Positions 47,094-56,047 are shown, counted from the stretch's first letter. The stretch: 64,000 bases of DNA from Aliarcobacter trophiarum LMG 25534 (GCF_003355515.1 NZ_CP031367.1:1240001-1304000), one strand, 5' to 3'. Notes: a model not told the origin generated them from the sequence alone. Program-made: numbers and translations.

Positions 47094-47838
47094 AGAAATA
47101 ATTGAGCAAGAAAAAATCTCTCTATGGCAACAAATAAAAGAGGATTTCTCTGTTCCAAAGCTGAATGACCCAGCATTTGACTCAAATTTTGATATATTTT
47201 TTAACTACCCTGGTGTTTGGGCTATTATAAACTATAGAGTTGCAAATAGACTGTACAACAAAGGATTTGAAAAGCTTTCTCGTGCTATTTCTGGAATATC
47301 ATCTTTTTTCACAAAAACAGATATTCATCCAGCTGCAAAAATTGGAAGAAGAGTATTTTTAGACCATGCTATTGGAGTTGTTATTGGTTCAACTTCAATT
47401 ATAGAAGATGATGTTTTAATATATCAAGGTGTGACTTTAGGAGGAGTTAGTCTTAATAAAGGAAAAAGACACCCTACAATTAAATCTAATGTTGTTATTG
47501 GAAGTGGAGCAAAGGTTTTAGGAAATATTACAATTGGTTCTAACTCAAAAATTGGGGCAAACTCTGTAGTTGTAACAGATGTTCCTGAAAATTCAACTGC
47601 TGTTGGAGTACCTGCAAGAATTATTAGAAAAGATGCAAAAAAAGATAAATTGGCTCACAATGAGTTACCTGATATTAATAAAGAGATGTTTAAATACCTA
47701 ATTGAAAGAATCTCTATTTTAGAAAATAGTGTTAAAAAAGAGCAAGATTGTAATTGTGATATAAATGAAAAAAATGAAGTCTTAGAAAAAGAGTACAATG
47801 ATTTTATTGAAGCATTAATTGTTAATAAAAAAGGATAA
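47083..47838 (+). CDS. cysE: Serine O-acetyltransferase
   Basis: 251 residues. An N-terminal helical domain (about 10-75) precedes the left-handed beta-helix with TDIHPAAKIGRRVFLDHAIG, VTLGGVSLNKGKRHPTI and GSNSKIGANSVVVTDVPENS. It makes O-acetylserine for cysteine. The C-terminal ~45 residues are charged and Cys-bearing (DCNCD), an extension past the usual end. The start may be either of two adjacent ATGs. Confidence 0.93.
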   Translation: MMSEEIIEQEKISLWQQIKEDFSVPKLNDPAFDSNFDIFFNYPGVWAIINYRVANRLYNKGFEKLSRAISGISSFFTKTDIHPAAKIGRRVFLDHAIGVVIGSTSIIEDDVLIYQGVTLGGVSLNKGKRHPTIKSNVVIGSGAKVLGNITIGSNSKIGANSVVVTDVPENSTAVGVPARIIRKDAKKDKLAHNELPDINKEMFKYLIERISILENSVKKEQDCNCDINEKNEVLEKEYNDFIEALIVNKKG

Positions 47839-47840
47839 TT

Positions 47841-48581
47841 TTGGAATTTGAACTAATTGCATTTGGATTAATAACTGGCTTTACCTCAGGTTTTTTTGGA
47901 ATTGGTGGTGGAAGTATTTTAATTCCAATGCTTTTGGTTGCTGGATTTGCTATGAAAGAAGCTGTTGCTATATCAATTATGCAAATGGTTTTTTCATCTA
48001 TATATGGCTCTTTTTTAAACTCAAAAAAAATAAAAGGTCTATTTAGAGATGGTATAATCTTAGGTCTTGGTGCTAGTCTTGGAGGACTTTTTAGTGGTTA
48101 CTTTCTACCTTCAATTCCAGATATTTATCTTCAATATCTTTTTATTTTAGTACTTATTTATACAGTTTATACTCTATTTAAAGCCCCTGCTTCTCAAGAG
48201 GTAGTACAACCAGATAAAAATATATTTTTACTTGCATTTATTGGTTTTTGTGTTGGAATATTTGCTATGAGTATTGGGATTGGTGGCTCACTTATGCTTC
48301 TTCCAATCTTAGTTCAATTTTTAAAATATGATTTAAAAATAGCTACTGCTTTGGGGCTATTTTTTGTTATTTTTTCTTCTATTGGTGGATTTATATCAAC
48401 TTCAATTTATGGAAATATGCTCTATTATGAGGGAGCTATTATTGGGATTGGCTCTTTATTTGGAGTATATTTTGGAATAAAAATAAAAGAAAAAACACAA
48501 GCAACTAGCTATAAAAAATTTGTTTTACTTCTTAATCTTTTTGTTTTAGGAATTATGATTTATAAGACAGTAAATTTTTAA
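47841..48581 (+). CDS. TSUP-family (TauE/SafE) membrane permease
   Basis: 246 residues with about eight membrane helices in two homologous halves, each opening with a Gly-rich motif (GFFGIGGGSILIPMLL near residue 20, GIFAMSIGIGGSLMLLPIL near 140). The family exports sulfite, sulfoacetate or related anions. The cysE neighbour suggests a sulfur role, but that is only context. TTG start, with AAGGA six bases before. Its 3' end overlaps the convergent zinc-ribbon gene by 4 bp. Confidence 0.85.
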   Translation: MEFELIAFGLITGFTSGFFGIGGGSILIPMLLVAGFAMKEAVAISIMQMVFSSIYGSFLNSKKIKGLFRDGIILGLGASLGGLFSGYFLPSIPDIYLQYLFILVLIYTVYTLFKAPASQEVVQPDKNIFLLAFIGFCVGIFAMSIGIGGSLMLLPILVQFLKYDLKIATALGLFFVIFSSIGGFISTSIYGNMLYYEGAIIGIGSLFGVYFGIKIKEKTQATSYKKFVLLLNLFVLGIMIYKTVNF

Positions 48582-48934
48582 AACAAAATCTGAATACCAT
48601 ATTCTGAGTGTAAAATAGCAGTTTTATAGTACTCTTTTCTATCTTCATTTTTAAGTCCAAACTTTTTTTGAGTTTTTAATTTTATATTTATTTCACCTTC
48701 ACTTAAAAGCTCTCTTATCTCTTTATGTTTTAACCAATGCCCATATCGTCCAAGACTATTTTGCCAAATTTTAAAGCCACACTTTGAAGTAGATGTTAAT
48801 TCAAAAAATTCACCATCTTCTGTCGTCCAAGAAGCATTGCTACAAGCATAGAGTTCAACCTTTTTGCCCCTAACCTCTTTTTTTCTTACTTCAATCTCTC
48901 CATCATCACAATATGGACATTTTCCCAATAACAT
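48578..48934 (-). CDS. Small zinc-ribbon protein of unknown function
   Basis: 118 residues. CPYCDDGEIEVRKK followed by YACSN and SKCGFKIW forms a topoisomerase-type C4 zinc ribbon. The remainder, a charged segment with KHKEIRELLSEGEINIKLK, resembles the C-terminal repeat found behind topoisomerase zinc fingers. A free-standing DNA- or RNA-binding protein is likely, but no function is known to me. Confidence 0.7.
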   Translation of the reverse strand: MLLGKCPYCDDGEIEVRKKEVRGKKVELYACSNASWTTEDGEFFELTSTSKCGFKIWQNSLGRYGHWLKHKEIRELLSEGEINIKLKTQKKFGLKNEDRKEYYKTAILHSEYGIQILF

Positions 48935-49052
48935 CTAAATCACCTTTTATTTTTGTAAATTATACAAACATTCTTCGTAAAAAAGGGTAAACACTTAACT
49001 AAAAATTAACTAATTTTTCATATACTTATAAAATTTTTTAAAAGGGTAGATT

Positions 49053-49568
49053 ATGAGAAAAAAAGTTTTTATTTCAATGTTACTTTTAAGTACAACTATG
49101 TTTGCAATGGATCATTCAAACCACAATATGCAAAATCACAATACAAATCAGATTAATAGTGAGCACAGTAGTTTAACTATTCCACAAGATGCAAAATGTT
49201 CTGTTTGTGGTATGTTTGTAGCAAAATATGATAAATGGGTAGCTACTATACAAGTAGAAAAAGAGATTTTCTATTTTGATGGAGTAAAAGATATGATAAA
49301 GTTTTACTCTGAGCCAACAAAGTATATAAAAAATATTGATTTAAAAAATTCAATTATAAGTGTTATTGATTACTATACTCTTGAGCAAGTAGATGCAAGA
49401 AATGCATTTTTTGTAATTGGTTCAAATGTTATGGGACCTATGGGAAATGAGTTAGTTCCATTCAAAGATGAAAATAGTGCAAATGAGTTTTTAAAAGACC
49501 ATTTTGGAACTAAAGTTTTAAAATTCAACGAAATAAGTTTAGATATCTTACCAACAAAACATCATTAA
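49053..49568 (+). CDS. NosL-family copper-binding protein
   Basis: 171 residues. A signal peptide (about 1-18) is followed by a His/Asn/Met-rich stretch (HSNHNMQNHN), then KCSVCGMFVAKYDKWVA with the CxxCGM copper site and VMGPMGNELVPF, both NosL hallmarks. NosL delivers Cu(I) to nitrous oxide reductase in denitrifiers. No nos genes are adjacent, so it may serve another copper enzyme or lie apart from its cluster. A terminator follows. Confidence 0.87.
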   Translation: MRKKVFISMLLLSTTMFAMDHSNHNMQNHNTNQINSEHSSLTIPQDAKCSVCGMFVAKYDKWVATIQVEKEIFYFDGVKDMIKFYSEPTKYIKNIDLKNSIISVIDYYTLEQVDARNAFFVIGSNVMGPMGNELVPFKDENSANEFLKDHFGTKVLKFNEISLDILPTKHH

Positions 49569-49594
49569 ACAAATGCGATTTTTTCGCATTGTTT
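49567..49594. terminator. Terminator between nosL-like and ppnP copy 2
   Basis: AAACAAATGCGA and TCGCATTGTTT pair around a T5 loop, with one bulged A. It begins inside the nosL stop codon and separates two convergent genes. Confidence 0.78.
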
Positions 49595-49601
49595 AAACAA
49601 A

Positions 49602-49916
49602 TCAATCTTTAATAAAAGAGCAACAATAATCAACTAAACTATGAACTCTTAATCTAAATTTAGTATTTGCAGGAATAGTAAAAGATGCTGGTCCATCAAA
49701 CTCTTGCCAATCAGATGCAGGAAGCAACAAATCAATTTTTCCTCTTTGAATATCTATAATCTCTTTATTTACAGTATTAAGTTCATACTCACCAGCCAAC
49801 ATAATCCCTAAAGTCTTTTTACTTCCATCTTCAAATGTGATAGATCTACTTGTAATATTTCCTTCATATAAAATATTTGCAGCTTTTGCTATAGAAACAC
49901 CTTTAAAATATGACAT
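49602..49916 (-). CDS. ppnP: Pyrimidine/purine nucleoside phosphorylase (PpnP family), copy 2
   Basis: 104 residues. SRSITFEDGSKKTLGIML and the end DYCCSFIKD match the PpnP family. Its two adjacent cysteines, where copy 1 has FC, and a different middle (LLLPASDWQEFDGPASFTIPANTKF) make this the copy closer to the E. coli type. It is monocistronic, between a terminator and the adhesin promoter region. The two copies may differ in substrate. Confidence 0.88.
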   Translation of the reverse strand: MSYFKGVSIAKAANILYEGNITSRSITFEDGSKKTLGIMLAGEYELNTVNKEIIDIQRGKIDLLLPASDWQEFDGPASFTIPANTKFRLRVHSLVDYCCSFIKD

Positions 49917-50228
49917 TCTAGTCTCCTTAAAATTTATCGCAATATTATATCAAATCAATTATACGATATTTATGAAAATGATAAAAAAGTATCTAATCAA
50001 TTAAATTTTCAAACATCAAAATATTTTTTTCTTAACTTAATTTATAAAAATCTTTTAAATAAATTAGTTTTGCACTATTAATAACAAATAAAGTTTTATT
50101 TTTATAATATTCACAATTATATTTTTAAGGATGATTGTTTTATTTATACGACTAATTACTATGTACTTAATAAAACTTTTATTTTCAAAGTCTAAACATA
50201 AATAAAATAAATTATAAAGAGGTATAAG
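49917..50228. other. 312-bp intergenic region upstream of the adhesin pseudogene
   Basis: AT-rich, no ORF. It holds divergent promoters. A candidate -10 (TATAAT, 50103-50108) lies about 120 bases before the adhesin ATG. AGAGGTATAAG precedes that ATG. No repeat or RNA structure stands out. Confidence 0.4.
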
Positions 50229-51839
50229 ATGAATTTCAATAAAGAGTATAAAAATAGATTTAGAATACTAAAAGGTGGATTGGTATCTTTAGTTATTTCA
50301 AGTTGTTTGTATGGAGCACCAAGTGGAGGGAATGTAACAAGTGGTAATGCAAATATCTCAAAGAATGGTAATGTAACAAATATAGACCAGTTAAGTAATA
50401 AAGCTACAATAAATTGGAAAGATTTTTCAATAAATAAAAATGAGACAGTAAACTTTAATCAACCAAATAAGAATTCAATCACATTAAATAGAGTAATAGG
50501 GAATGAGAAATCAATAATAGATGGAGCCTTAAATGCAAATGGACAAGTATGGTTGTTGAACTCAAAAGGTACAGTGTTTGGGAAGAATGCAAAGATAAAT
50601 ACAGCAGGATTGCTAGTTACAACAAAAGAGCTTTCAGATGAGGATTTTAATAAAGGAAACTATAACTTTAAAGGTAAATCAAATGAGAGTATAGAGAATA
50701 ATGCAGATATATTATTGCAAGATAAGGCATACGCAGCATTCGTAGCAAATAGTGTAATAAATAATGGGAAAATAGAGATACATAAAGGAGTAATACACCT
50801 AGTTGGAGCAGAAGATGTAACAATAAGCTTGAATGATAACTCTTTAATATCATTAAAAGTGAATAAAGGTGCAATGAATGCATTAGTAGAGAATAATAAT
50901 ATGATAATTGCTAATGGAGGGAATGTATATCTAACAACAAACGCAAAAGATGAGATACTAAAAAGTGTAATAAACCAAAAAGGAGTAATAAAAGCAAACT
51001 CTTTAGATGATTTACAAAGTGAAGTAATTATCTTTGCCCATGGTGGAACTGCAAATATAGATGGAACAATAGAGGCAAAAGGTAGCTTTGTAGAAACAAG
51101 TGGAGATAGAGTAAAAGTAGCTGATGGATTTAAAGTATATGCAAATAAATGGTTAATTGACCCAACAGACTTTATAGTAGCTTCTAGTGGTGGAGATATA
51201 AGTGGAACTACTCTTTCTAATAATCTAAACTCTACAGATGTTATTATCCAAAGTATACTAGGAACAACACAAACAAATGGTAAAGGTAATATCTATGTAA
51301 ATGATGATATCTCTTGGAATAATAATAGTGCACTTGTTTTAAATGCTCAAAATGATATTTTTATAAATAATACAATAGTTGTTGGTGGTAATGGAAAACT
51401 ATTTTTAAAATATGGACAAAAAACAGCTGATGGAGGAGATAGTAACTACTATATAGATAGTAAGAATGGAGCAAAAGTAGAGTTATTTGGCACTTCAAGT
51501 TTCTCTACACAAAAAGGAAGTGATAGTAGTAATTTAAAAGATTACATTATAATAACTGATTTACAAGATTTACAAGATATCAGTTTAGACTTAAATAAAA
51601 ACTATGTATTAGGTGTTGATATACATGCTAATGCTACATCAGGTTGGAATGGTGGTTTAGGATTTATTCCAATTGGAAATGTTTCCAATCCATTTACAGG
51701 AATTTTTGATGGTTTAGGTAATACTATCTCAAATCTTTATATAAATAGAGAAAATAGTGTTGATGTAGGACTATTTGGATATGCCCGAGGTGCTACTATA
51801 AGAAATGTTGGATTAACAGATGTAGATATAAAAGGAAAT

Positions 51840-52480
51840 AAGTATGTTGGAGGGCTTGTTGGATTTAATGAAAACTCTTCTATATCTAACTCATATGCTA
51901 CAGGAACTGTAACAGGTAATACTTCTGTTGGAGGACTTGTTGGAAGTAATTATAACTCTTCTATATCTAACTCATATGCAACAGGAGATGTAAGTGGAGA
52001 AGATTATATTGGAGGTCTTGTTGGAGTAAATGAGAAAACTAATATAACAAATTCACATGCAACTGGAACTGTAACTGGAGAATATTATATTGGAGGTCTT
52101 GTTGGATTTAATTATAATAGCTCTACTATATCTAATTCATATGCAACAGGTAATGTAAGTGGAGAAGAAATGGTTGGAGGGCTTATTGGAGAAAATAAAG
52201 ACAACTCTAATATTTCTAACTCATATGCAACAGGAACTGTAACAGGTAATACTTCTGTTGGAGGACTTGTTGGATATAATCGAAACTCAGAGATAAAAGA
52301 TTCATATGCAACTGGAGATGTATTTGGAGAAGATTTTGTTGGAGGATTTGTTGGTTGGAACGATGCTGGAACTATTAAAAAAAGTTATTCAATAGGAGCT
52401 GTAAGAGGAATAGGAAGTTCTGTTGGAGGATTTGCTGGAACTAATGAGGGAGAGATATTTAGCTCTTTTTATAATAAAGA
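51840..52480 (+). repeat. Tandem GLUG-motif repeats in the adhesin
   Basis: About seven copies of a ~30-residue unit reading VGGLVGxNxxSxIxNSYATGxVxG. At the DNA level, about 60 bases at 51885 onward and 52215 onward are almost identical (one difference seen), much closer than the rest, suggesting recent duplication or gene conversion. Such repeats can change in number by recombination. Confidence 0.82.
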
Positions 52481-52805
52481 AAAATCAACTTAAACAAATG
52501 GTATAGGAAATAACCAATCAAATCAATCTTGGGTATATTCTAAAACAACTGATGAGATGGCAGATATAGAGCTTTATAAAAGCCATGGATGGACTATAAC
52601 TCTTGATGAAAATGCTCTAGATATTCCAACATTTGACTCAAATGGTAATTGGGTAATCAAACCTGTAGATACTCCAAGTGAAGTTGAAAAACCTAATAAG
52701 CCTAGCAAACCTAATAAATATGCTAAAGGTGATAAACATGGTGAAATTATAAAAAGTATCGCTTATAATAGTTTTATCTATAAAAAAGATAGATTTAATA
52801 TAGAT

Positions 52806-52809
52806 GATA
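52806..52809. repeat. Target site duplication, left copy (GATA)
   Basis: GATA immediately before the IS left end is repeated at 54099-54102 immediately after the right end. Removing one copy and the element restores the adhesin reading frame. Confidence 0.85.
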
Positions 52810-52899
52810 TGGAATGACCCCAAAAAAGTAGACAGAAATTTATTCAGTTAATTAAAATAACAATTTAGAGAAAATTGTAAACAATTGAAGGAATTAAAA

Positions 52900-53184
52900 A
52901 TGGCAAGAAGAGAATATAGTGAAGAGTTTAGAAGAGATGCTGTAAAACAAGTTATAGAAAATGGATATGGGGTTGTTGAAACAGCTGAGAGGTTAGGTGT
53001 CCATTATGATTCTTTGAGAAACTGGATAAAAAAATACAAATCACCAGAAGCTGAAGTAGAAATAAAAAAAACTCAAGATACAACAGCTGAAATAAAAAGA
53101 TTGCAAAAAGAATTAAAGAGAGTTACAGAAGAGAGGGATATTTTAAAAAAGGCCGCAGCGTACTTTGCAAACAACCCAAATTAA
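52900..53184 (+). CDS. IS3-family transposase OrfA
   Basis: 94 residues from ATG 52900, with AAGGA upstream (a TTG at 52885 is in frame but unneeded). The HTH REYSEEFRRDAVKQVIENG / ETAERLGVHYDSLRNWIKK binds the IS ends, and a leucine-zipper-like C-terminal helix (RLQKELKRVTEERDILKKA) allows multimerisation. The A AAA AAG near its end is the expected frameshift site for making OrfAB. Confidence 0.93.
   Translation: MARREYSEEFRRDAVKQVIENGYGVVETAERLGVHYDSLRNWIKKYKSPEAEVEIKKTQDTTAEIKRLQKELKRVTEERDILKKAAAYFANNPN
53145..53151 (+). promoter_or_regulatory. Programmed -1 frameshift slippery heptamer (A AAA AAG)
   Basis: In the orfA frame the codons are TTA AAA AAG. Shifting back by one gives an open frame through KGRSVLCKQPKLKYAFIKEY straight into orfB. 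This is the classic IS3-family mechanism for producing the OrfAB transposase. Confidence 0.8.
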
Positions 53185-53231
53185 AGTACGCATTTATAAA
53201 GGAGTATCAAATACAGTACACAATCAGAAGA

Positions 53232-54068
53232 ATGTGTACTGTATTGAAAGTTCATCCTAGTGGGTATTATAAATGGTTAAAACAACCTATTTCAAATTTA
53301 GAGATTGAAAATCAACAAATTTTACAAGAGATAAAAAAAGCATATAGAGAGTCAAATGGGATATATGGATATAGAAATATTCATAAAGATTTAAAGGCTT
53401 CAAATATACATGTAAATAAGAAAAGAGTTGCAAGATTAATGAAAGAAGCAAAACTTTGTGGAATAGGAAATTATAAAAGAAAACCAAAGCATAAGGCTGG
53501 TTCAATTCATAAAGCACATCCAAATCATTTAAAACAATGTTTTTTAACATATAAACCAAATGAATCTTGGGTTAGTGATATCACATATATCAGAACTTAT
53601 GAAGGATGGTTATATTTAGCTACAGTTATAGATCTTTATTCAAGAAAAATAATTGGTTGGGCAACAGGACATAGACAATCAACATCTTTAATTATTAAAG
53701 CTTTGAAAAAAACAACTCACAGAATTAAAAATCATAAAGTAATTCTTCATTCAGATCAAGGTAGCCAATATAGTTCTTATGAATACCAAACATTTTTAAA
53801 GCATCATAATATTATCCCAAGTATGAGCCGTAGAGGTAATTGTTATGATAATGCAGTAGCAGAGAGTTTTTTTAAGACATTAAAAAAAGAATTAGTTAGA
53901 AAAACTATATTTCATACAAGAGCAGAAGCTAGAGATAAAATATTTGAATATATAGAAATGTTTTATAACGCAAAAAGACGACATAGTTTTTTAGATTTTA
54001 TAAGTCCAAATGAATTTGAGAAAAGATACAATGATAGTGTTACTCAACCAAAGGTGTTAACTGATTAA
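53232..54068 (+). CDS. IS3-family transposase OrfB (DDE domain, normally made as OrfAB)
   Basis: 278 residues from the ATG shown, but the frame is open from the slippery site at 53145. An HTH_21-like region (YGYRNIHKDLKASNIHVNKKRVARLM) precedes the rve core: WVSDITYI (first Asp), HSDQGSQYSS (second Asp) and NAVAESFFKTLKKE (Glu). The DDE triad is complete. No inactivating mutation seen. Confidence 0.94.
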   Translation: MCTVLKVHPSGYYKWLKQPISNLEIENQQILQEIKKAYRESNGIYGYRNIHKDLKASNIHVNKKRVARLMKEAKLCGIGNYKRKPKHKAGSIHKAHPNHLKQCFLTYKPNESWVSDITYIRTYEGWLYLATVIDLYSRKIIGWATGHRQSTSLIIKALKKTTHRIKNHKVILHSDQGSQYSSYEYQTFLKHHNIIPSMSRRGNCYDNAVAESFFKTLKKELVRKTIFHTRAEARDKIFEYIEMFYNAKRRHSFLDFISPNEFEKRYNDSVTQPKVLTD

Positions 54069-54098
54069 AAAAGTGTCTACTAACTTGGGGTCATTCCA

Positions 54099-54102
54099 GA
54101 TA
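54099..54102. repeat. Target site duplication, right copy (GATA)
   Basis: Second copy of the GATA found at 52806-52809, directly after the IS right inverted repeat; it is part of the adhesin frame only once. Confidence 0.85.
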
Positions 54103-54292
54103 TAAACATAATTCATAAAAAAAGAGATACAAATATAGAGCTAAAAGATGGTGGAATTAAGTTACCAACCCAGGAACTAAGCCAAGTTTTTAACTCTTTT
54201 ATAGTTTCTAACTAGGAGATAAATAAGTTTTTATTGAAGCAAAAGGCTATAAACTTTTTGATATAATTCGGAAATTTAAATAAGGTGTAAAT

Positions 54293-54556
54293 ATGAGTAT
54301 CCAGAAAGAACTTAAAGATATAATAAATGACGAAGTTTTAGTTGAAATCGAAGAGTATATAGATGATATTTTTGAAATAATTGCTGCAAAGAAAGAGACT
54401 CCTGAGCTAAAAGAGGAGTTAGCAAATATGCAAGAGATGAAAAAAGAGTTTGAAGAGCTTTTAAATGATTTAGATGCAGGTGAGATAGATGATGAAGAGG
54501 CAAAAGAGATTTATGATGAAATAGTTGAGATGCTTGAAGGAATGGATGCAGATTAA
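54293..54556 (+). CDS. Small acidic helical protein upstream of recO
   Basis: 87 residues, over a third Asp/Glu, predicted to be nearly all alpha-helix and probably coiled coil (EIIAAKKETPELKEELANMQ and onward). No motif recognised. A GTG-started recO follows 13 bp later, so the two are probably cotranscribed. AAGGTGTAAAT precedes the ATG. Function unknown. Confidence 0.7.
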   Translation: MSIQKELKDIINDEVLVEIEEYIDDIFEIIAAKKETPELKEELANMQEMKKEFEELLNDLDAGEIDDEEAKEIYDEIVEMLEGMDAD

Positions 54557-54569
54557 AAAAGATTAAGAT

Positions 54570-55184
54570 GTGCAAGGCTATATTATTGATATAAAAGCTG
54601 TAAAAGATGATGATTTAATTGTCACTATTATATGTGAAAATGAACTTATTACAACATACAGATTTTATGGAGCAAGGCACTCAAATATAAATATTGGATA
54701 TAAAATAGATTTTGAGCTTGAAAGTACAAAATCTTCCATTGCAAGACTAAAGGATGTAATTCAGTTAGGCTTCCCTTGGATTTTGAATAGTCAAAAAATG
54801 TATGCTTGGCAAAGATATCTTAAGCTTTTTTATGTTCATTTAAAAGAGCTTCATGATTTAGAGCCATTTTACTTTTTTCTTCTAGAAAATTTAATTTCAA
54901 GAATAGAGAAACAAAATGTTTATAGAGCTATTTTAGAGTCATATCTATCGCTTTTAGAGCATGAAGGAAGACTTCATACAGATTTTGAATGTCTTATTTG
55001 TGAAGTTGCGATAGATAGTAATTTATCTATTGTAAGAGGTTTTTTACCTGTTCATAAAGAGTGTATAAGAGGTAAGGTTTTTGATTATAAAAAGATAAAA
55101 GAACTTTTCTCTACAAAAAAAGCTATAAATCTAAATGATGATGAAGTAGAAAATCTTTTCGAGATTCTACTTCTTGGACTTTAA
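54570..55184 (+). CDS. recO: Recombination protein RecO (short Campylobacterota type)
   Basis: 204 residues from a GTG start. An N-terminal OB fold (about 1-75, MQGYIIDIKAVKDDDLIVTI) is followed by a helical domain with FECLICEVAIDSNLSIVRGFLPVHKEC, which carries a zinc-like Cys pair and the VHKEC ending typical of the Campylobacter form. It works with RecR to load RecA onto gapped DNA. It ends eight bases from the convergent HDOD gene. Confidence 0.8.
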   Translation: MQGYIIDIKAVKDDDLIVTIICENELITTYRFYGARHSNINIGYKIDFELESTKSSIARLKDVIQLGFPWILNSQKMYAWQRYLKLFYVHLKELHDLEPFYFFLLENLISRIEKQNVYRAILESYLSLLEHEGRLHTDFECLICEVAIDSNLSIVRGFLPVHKECIRGKVFDYKKIKELFSTKKAINLNDDEVENLFEILLLGL

Positions 55185-55192
55185 AATAGCTT

Positions 55193-56017
55193 TTAAGATA
55201 ACTCTATTTTTCTTTTAAGGTTTTCTATAGTTTGAGATAATATTTTTACATCAAATCCATATTTTTTTGCTTTAACAATAGCCTCTTTTATATATTTTTC
55301 ACTCAAAGGTTCTTTTATATTTGCAACAGTTTTTATAACATTTAAGATTTTTGCTTTCTCTTTAAAATCTTCTGGAGCATTTTCTACATCATCTACAAAC
55401 TCTATAGCATTAACTAATTTTGGGCTTAATTTCCAATGCTTAAATATCTGAGCTGTTACAAATGAGCTAGAAAAACCTACAATCTCTTTTTCTACCTCTT
55501 CTATAGAGAAAATCCCCTCATCTATTTTTGCCTTAAACTCTTTTTGTTTATCCTCATTCATAACTATATCAGCAATAATATATTTTCCAATATCAAGTAA
55601 CAATGCAGGTAAAATAATCTCATCTCTAAGAGTTTCATCGATTTTTCCCAACCATAAACTTGCTAATACAGATGCAATATTTGAAGAGTTCATAAAATTA
55701 TCATTTGTAAGTCCGTAAGGAGCCAGAGTTGTTATCAATATTTTTTGGCTACTAGCAGATATTGCAACAGATATTGTAAAATTTATTCCCAACAAAGATA
55801 TCGCTCTAAGAGGAGTTTCAACTTTACTTCTAAATCCAAACATTGCAGAATTTGCTATTTTTAAGAGATTTGTTACAATTAGAGCATCTTTACTTATAAT
55901 ATCATGTAACTCACTTATCTCTTTTTCACTTTTTCTTCGATACTCTTCAATTAAAATAATAGTTCGTGGAAGAGGTGGAAGTGCATCAACCCTTCTTACT
56001 AATTCCTCAATTTCCAA
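55193..56017 (-). CDS. HDOD domain signalling protein
   Basis: 274 residues. The HDOD domain (about 10-210) opens with LPPLPRTIILIEE and contains ISKDALIVTNLLKIANSAMFG, the family's helix motif. The catalytic HD pair is absent, as is usual for HDOD. No receiver or EAL domain is fused. HDOD proteins bind signalling partners; Campylobacter homologues are linked to chemotaxis or energy taxis, and nothing here narrows it. It lies 30 bp downstream of ychF on the same strand. Confidence 0.85.
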   Translation of the reverse strand: MEIEELVRRVDALPPLPRTIILIEEYRRKSEKEISELHDIISKDALIVTNLLKIANSAMFGFRSKVETPLRAISLLGINFTISVAISASSQKILITTLAPYGLTNDNFMNSSNIASVLASLWLGKIDETLRDEIILPALLLDIGKYIIADIVMNEDKQKEFKAKIDEGIFSIEEVEKEIVGFSSSFVTAQIFKHWKLSPKLVNAIEFVDDVENAPEDFKEKAKILNVIKTVANIKEPLSEKYIKEAIVKAKKYGFDVKILSQTIENLKRKIELS

Positions 56018-56047
56018 AGCATTCTCCTATTAAGATTTTTAAAAACT

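Larger units (their letters stand above)
52810..54098 (+). mobile_element. Complete IS3-family insertion sequence, 1289 bp
   Basis: Terminal inverted repeats of 26 bp (52810-52835 and 54073-54098) match at 22 positions and begin TGGAATGACCCC, ending in CA. They flank two overlapping-frame ORFs, orfA (HTH) and orfB (DDE). A 4-bp GATA duplication surrounds the element. All parts appear intact, so it could still move. It lies inside the adhesin gene, in the same orientation. Confidence 0.93.
50229..54215 (+). pseudogene. Two-partner-secretion adhesin (filamentous hemagglutinin type), broken by a nonsense codon and an IS
   Basis: Reconstructed from 50229-52809 and 54103-54215: 897 residues. A signal peptide (about 1-30) leads into a TPS domain (about 33-280: NGNVTNIDQLSNKATINWK, NRVIGNEKSIIDGALNANGQ) and then seven GLUG repeats (about 540-750). 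The first break is TAA at 52491-52493, after KEKST; the frame then stays open through NGIGNNQSNQSW. The second is the IS at 52810. Removing the IS and one GATA copy restores the frame to the stop TAG at 54213. A truncated 754-residue TPS/GLUG protein could still be made. No TpsB partner gene is in the window. Confidence 0.9.

Noticed and set aside
52810-52835. IS left end starting at TGACCCC (52815)
   Set aside because: The inverted repeat extends five bases further to TGGAATGACCCC, and only that end gives a direct GATA duplication and restores the adhesin frame.
54312-54575. 87-residue minus-strand ORF opposite the acidic protein
   Set aside because: It is a shadow of the plus-strand acidic gene: Leu/His-rich composition and no ribosome site.
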